A stretch of DNA of 64,000 bases. Origin: Bdellovibrio bacteriovorus. Its GTDB lineage: Bacteria > Bdellovibrionota > Bdellovibrionia > Bdellovibrionales > Bdellovibrionaceae. Below, piece by piece: positions 61,992 through 64,000 of this stretch. The notes under the pieces were generated by a model. That model was not told the origin of the DNA and searched no databases. It saw nothing but the letters and a program-made list of their open reading frames with translations. The first letter of the stretch is position 1, and every line of letters begins with the position of its first letter. Made by a program: the position numbers and the translations under genes. Location: assembly GCF_001592755.1 (NCBI RefSeq), contig NZ_LUKF01000001.1, positions 280,360 to 344,359 of the forward strand, read 5' to 3'.

Positions 61992-62024
61992 AAAGCCCTC
62001 GTGAAAACGGGGGCTTTTTTATTT
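61992..62024 (+). terminator. Intrinsic terminator of icd
   Basis: 10-bp stem AAAGCCCTCG / CGGGGGCTTT (one T-G pair), loop TGAAAA, then TTTATTT. It is shared with the convergent ankyrin gene. Confidence 0.92.
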
Positions 62025-62624
62025 CGCCTTCGCACTCTCTAAAATTTCGACAATCTTGGTAAGCTTCTTTCTGCGCGCGTGAGCCAGCGGCGTGATGCCA
62101 TCGACATCGGGAATATTTGGATCCGCCCCGGCCTCAATAAGAATTTTTACGACCTCTTGATAGCGAGGACTTCCGTCACCAAGAACCACGGCCTCCATCA
62201 AGGCTGTCCAGCCCAGCTGATTGCGATGATCCAGATTTATTTTCGTCTGCACAAGTTCACGCACCACTTCGACGTGACCCTTTTCTGCGGCAGGAATAAG
62301 TGGAGTGGCTCCGTGGCGATCTAAGACTTTGAAATTTGGTTTTGCTTTCAGCATAAGTCTTAGAATTTGCAGACGCCCATCGGAGCCTGCGCGCAGAAGT
62401 GGAGTTTCGTGCTTAGCATCTTGGGCATTCACGTCAGCGCCCGCAGAAATTAAGAGCCACGCGATCTCGACATCATTATTTTCCGTCGCAATCAAAAGCG
62501 GAGTTCGTTTCTGGGAATCAGTGACCTCTAAATTGACGCGTTTTCGCAAAGCCTCTTTGACTCCCGCCACATCGTGTTTCTTTACGACATCCAATAAGGA
62601 AATAGACCGAGGAAATGCTTCCAT
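62019..62624 (-). CDS. Ankyrin-repeat protein
   Basis: 201 residues with about five ankyrin repeats: SQKRTPLLIATENNDVEIAWLLISAGADVNAQD, HETPLLRAGSDGRLQILRLMLKAKPN, HGATPLIPAAEKGHVEVVRELVQTKIN, LGWTALMEAVVLGD and DGITPLAHARRKKLTKIVEIL. No signal peptide. GGGAGGTATCC places the ATG at 62624; the open frame back to 62732 is not used. Ankyrin proteins mediate protein contacts; partner unknown. Confidence 0.9.
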   Translation of the reverse strand: MEAFPRSISLLDVVKKHDVAGVKEALRKRVNLEVTDSQKRTPLLIATENNDVEIAWLLISAGADVNAQDAKHETPLLRAGSDGRLQILRLMLKAKPNFKVLDRHGATPLIPAAEKGHVEVVRELVQTKINLDHRNQLGWTALMEAVVLGDGSPRYQEVVKILIEAGADPNIPDVDGITPLAHARRKKLTKIVEILESAKAK

Positions 62625-62774
62625 GGATACCTCCCCTCCAAAAATACTAAACACTCTTCTAGTATAAACCCTCCAGTTGAAGTGAAGAGGTCCTGATCGA
62701 TGACAAATGTTTTTTCGCACTGGCGTAGGCACAGTCCCTTTCGAGTTTTATAATGAAAAGAAAAAGGAGTTGTT

Positions 62775-63344
62775 ATGAGGATCGTAGCAGTTCTGATATT
62801 TCTATTTGCCGCCGCAACGGCTGAAGCCAAGCCCTTGCAAACCGTTAAATACGTGGATCTGACGAGATATCAAGGTGTCTGGCACGAGATAGCCTCGATC
62901 CCACAATTCTTTCAAAGAAAGTGCGTGAAGGACACGACCGCCGAATACACGGTCTTATCCAGCGAAGAAGTGAAAGTCCTGAATTCTTGCACCACTGCAA
63001 AAGGAGAACGACTTTCAACAGAGGGCCGAGCCAAAGTCGCGGATGCCGAAACAAACGCGAAACTCGACGTGACCTTCGCGAATTTCAAAGACAAATATTT
63101 CTTTCTGTTAGCAGGCAAATACTGGGTTATCTATCTAGATAACAACTATCAGATCGCCGTTGTAGGACACCCGACTAGAGACTACGGATGGATTCTTTCA
63201 AGAACACCGTCGTTACCTGAAGCCACGTTAAAAGACCTGGCCGATTTCCTTCTGATCCGAGGCTACGACACTTGTAAATTTATGACGACTCCACAAGAAG
63301 GCGGATTAACGGAAAAACAAAAACTTTGTGAGTGGAATAAATAA
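62775..63344 (+). CDS. Lipocalin family protein, Blc-like, secreted
   Basis: 189 residues with a signal peptide (MRIVAVLIFLFAAATAEA; no lipobox). The barrel motifs are GVWHEIASIPQFFQRKC (G-x-W) and NYQIAVVGHPTRDYGWILSRTP (TDY-like second signature), as in bacterial lipocalin Blc, which carries lysophospholipids or fatty acids in the periplasm. AAGGAG precedes the ATG. Unlike E. coli Blc it is not lipidated. Confidence 0.92.
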   Translation: MRIVAVLIFLFAAATAEAKPLQTVKYVDLTRYQGVWHEIASIPQFFQRKCVKDTTAEYTVLSSEEVKVLNSCTTAKGERLSTEGRAKVADAETNAKLDVTFANFKDKYFFLLAGKYWVIYLDNNYQIAVVGHPTRDYGWILSRTPSLPEATLKDLADFLLIRGYDTCKFMTTPQEGGLTEKQKLCEWNK

Positions 63345-63346
63345 AA

Positions 63347-63373
63347 AAAGCTCAGTCACTGCGACTGAGCTTT
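63347..63373. terminator. Bidirectional intrinsic terminator
   Basis: 11-bp stem AAAGCTCAGTC / GACTGAGCTTT with loop ACTGC, with A and T runs on either side, between the lipocalin gene and the convergent secreted-protein gene. Confidence 0.92.
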
Positions 63374-63395
63374 CTATTTTGTTTTTCGGGGAAAA

Positions 63396-63761
63396 CTATT
63401 TTACACGGACTTTCAATTTGTACTTCGCATTCGAAGTGCAAGTTGATTCCATCGCCACAGTGGAACATTGCATTTTGCCGCAGTTCAAAGAAAGAACCTG
63501 ATTTTCTTTATTCAATTCTTTGATCTCTTTTTTCCAATCAGCACAAGCCGTCTTCCAGTTCGTGCGAGCCTCTTTCAAAAGCGGCGCCGCCTCCCCTTCA
63601 ACTTCATCCTCACCATTCACAATTTCAAATTCATTGTCCGTCTTCTTACCCTTTTTAATCTCAATAGTAGTATCCCCATCCGCCGGGATATCTTTAACAC
63701 CCACAGACTGAGCCAAAGCAAAAAGAGGAAGCATCAAAACCAAAACCAAAATCTTCTTCAT
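63396..63761 (-). CDS. Small secreted acidic protein of unknown function
   Basis: 121 residues with a signal peptide (MKKILVLVLMLPLFALA). The mature region is acidic (EIVNGEDEVEGEAAPLLKEA) with a helical Lys/Glu-rich middle and paired cysteines at TACADW, LNCGKMQC and STCTSN. AGGAG lies 8 nt before the ATG at 63761; upstream open frame to 63926 is not used. No family recognised. Confidence 0.75.
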   Translation of the reverse strand: MKKILVLVLMLPLFALAQSVGVKDIPADGDTTIEIKKGKKTDNEFEIVNGEDEVEGEAAPLLKEARTNWKTACADWKKEIKELNKENQVLSLNCGKMQCSTVAMESTCTSNAKYKLKVRVK

Positions 63762-63850
63762 AACAAAAACTCCTATAAACCCCATTAATCCTACCCGAAC
63801 CCCAAAAACCGACAACAACCCACTTTTACGCACCCCAGTCGGAAAAAATC

Positions 63851-63936
63851 CCCTGGCACCTTTTAAAAAAATCCCAGTTGCCGCACCGAAGTGCAAAAAA
63901 GAAGCAGGCACCTCCAAATGACGCAAGCAGGCACTT
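63851..63936. repeat. Extragenic repeat units AAGCAGGCAC / GGCACCTTTT
   Basis: AAGCAGGCAC occurs at 63902-63911 and at 63925-63934, 23 nt apart, and GGCACCTTTT at 63855-63864. The first unit with its flanks (GAAGCAGGCACCT) is 12 of 13 identical to the hairpin arm at 52842-52854. No gene lies in the remaining 63762-64000, which otherwise appears non-coding. Confidence 0.55.
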
Positions 63937-64000
63937 TTCGGGTTGGATGTAACTCGATGTTTTATATTCGCGAACTACGTCCATAGAGAGAAATTTGGGT

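Overview
The window reads as chromosomal DNA of a Bdellovibrio-type predatory bacterium (Bdellovibrionota). The pointers are a TIGR02147-family protein (47048-48160), a secreted beta-sandwich-type protein, many small signal-peptide proteins of unknown function, a eukaryote-like NADP isocitrate dehydrogenase, an apparent mcl-PHA depolymerase and very dense gene packing. The taxon is inferred from gene content; there is no rRNA in the window. About 77 protein genes and one stable RNA (tmRNA, ssrA) are supported.

Layout. 1-4960: end of an SDR gene, a DUF1993 protein, a YcaQ-like DNA glycosylase translationally coupled to a Cys-rich protein, an L,D-transpeptidase, an extensin-like lipoprotein and an alkyltransferase-like protein. 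4970-8648: an OPT transporter divergent from a YadG/YadH-like ABC exporter. 8682-15514: small stress or detoxification units (DoxX, SRPBCC, VOC, GyrI-like, NmrA), each paired with a TetR or LysR regulator and with visible palindromic operators. 15527-22186: YjdM, an erythromycin esterase homologue, two chemoreceptors around a glutathione peroxidase, and a BON-domain gene behind a large RNA hairpin. 22210-30362: a thioredoxin-reductase-like flavoprotein with a divergent LysR, a coiled-coil protein, DUF2239 plus an MFS transporter under a palindromic operator, an MBL-fold hydrolase, SRPBCC, HAD and FBP-type zinc-finger proteins. 30570-37204: CBS and NTF2-like proteins, SDR plus GyrI-like divergent from a cobalamin-domain MerR protein, a MarR-GNAT fusion, a dihydrofolate-reductase-fold protein and an AbgT transporter. 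37252-43169: KatG, a YciI / ECF sigma factor / DoxX-like cluster, secreted proteins and a DUF1801 protein with a histone-like tail.

43268-46142 lies just downstream of the 3' end of ssrA. It holds an ABC/AAA-type ATPase, a PIN-domain nuclease starting 1 nt after it, and a two-TM protein, all on the minus strand. This is the best candidate for an undescribed (defence-like) system in the window. 46358-46703 is ssrA with tag GNDYALAA. 47048-64000: TIGR02147 protein, secreted and lipoproteins, PAP2 phosphatase, YgjP-like protease, SrkA-like kinase behind a 46-nt perfect hairpin, PHA-depolymerase-like hydrolase, a 27-codon small ORF with a self-complementary ribosome site, a TetR/DoxX/flavodoxin unit, M48 lipoprotein, icd, ankyrin protein, lipocalin and a small secreted protein.

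Regulation. Two TetR genes share TTGTAA-N17-TAGACT ending 6-7 nt before the ATG. A LysR, a MarR-GNAT and an MFS gene also have a -10 element 6-7 nt before the ATG. This suggests leaderless mRNAs for regulators and transporters, while most structural genes have strong AGGAGG-type ribosome sites.
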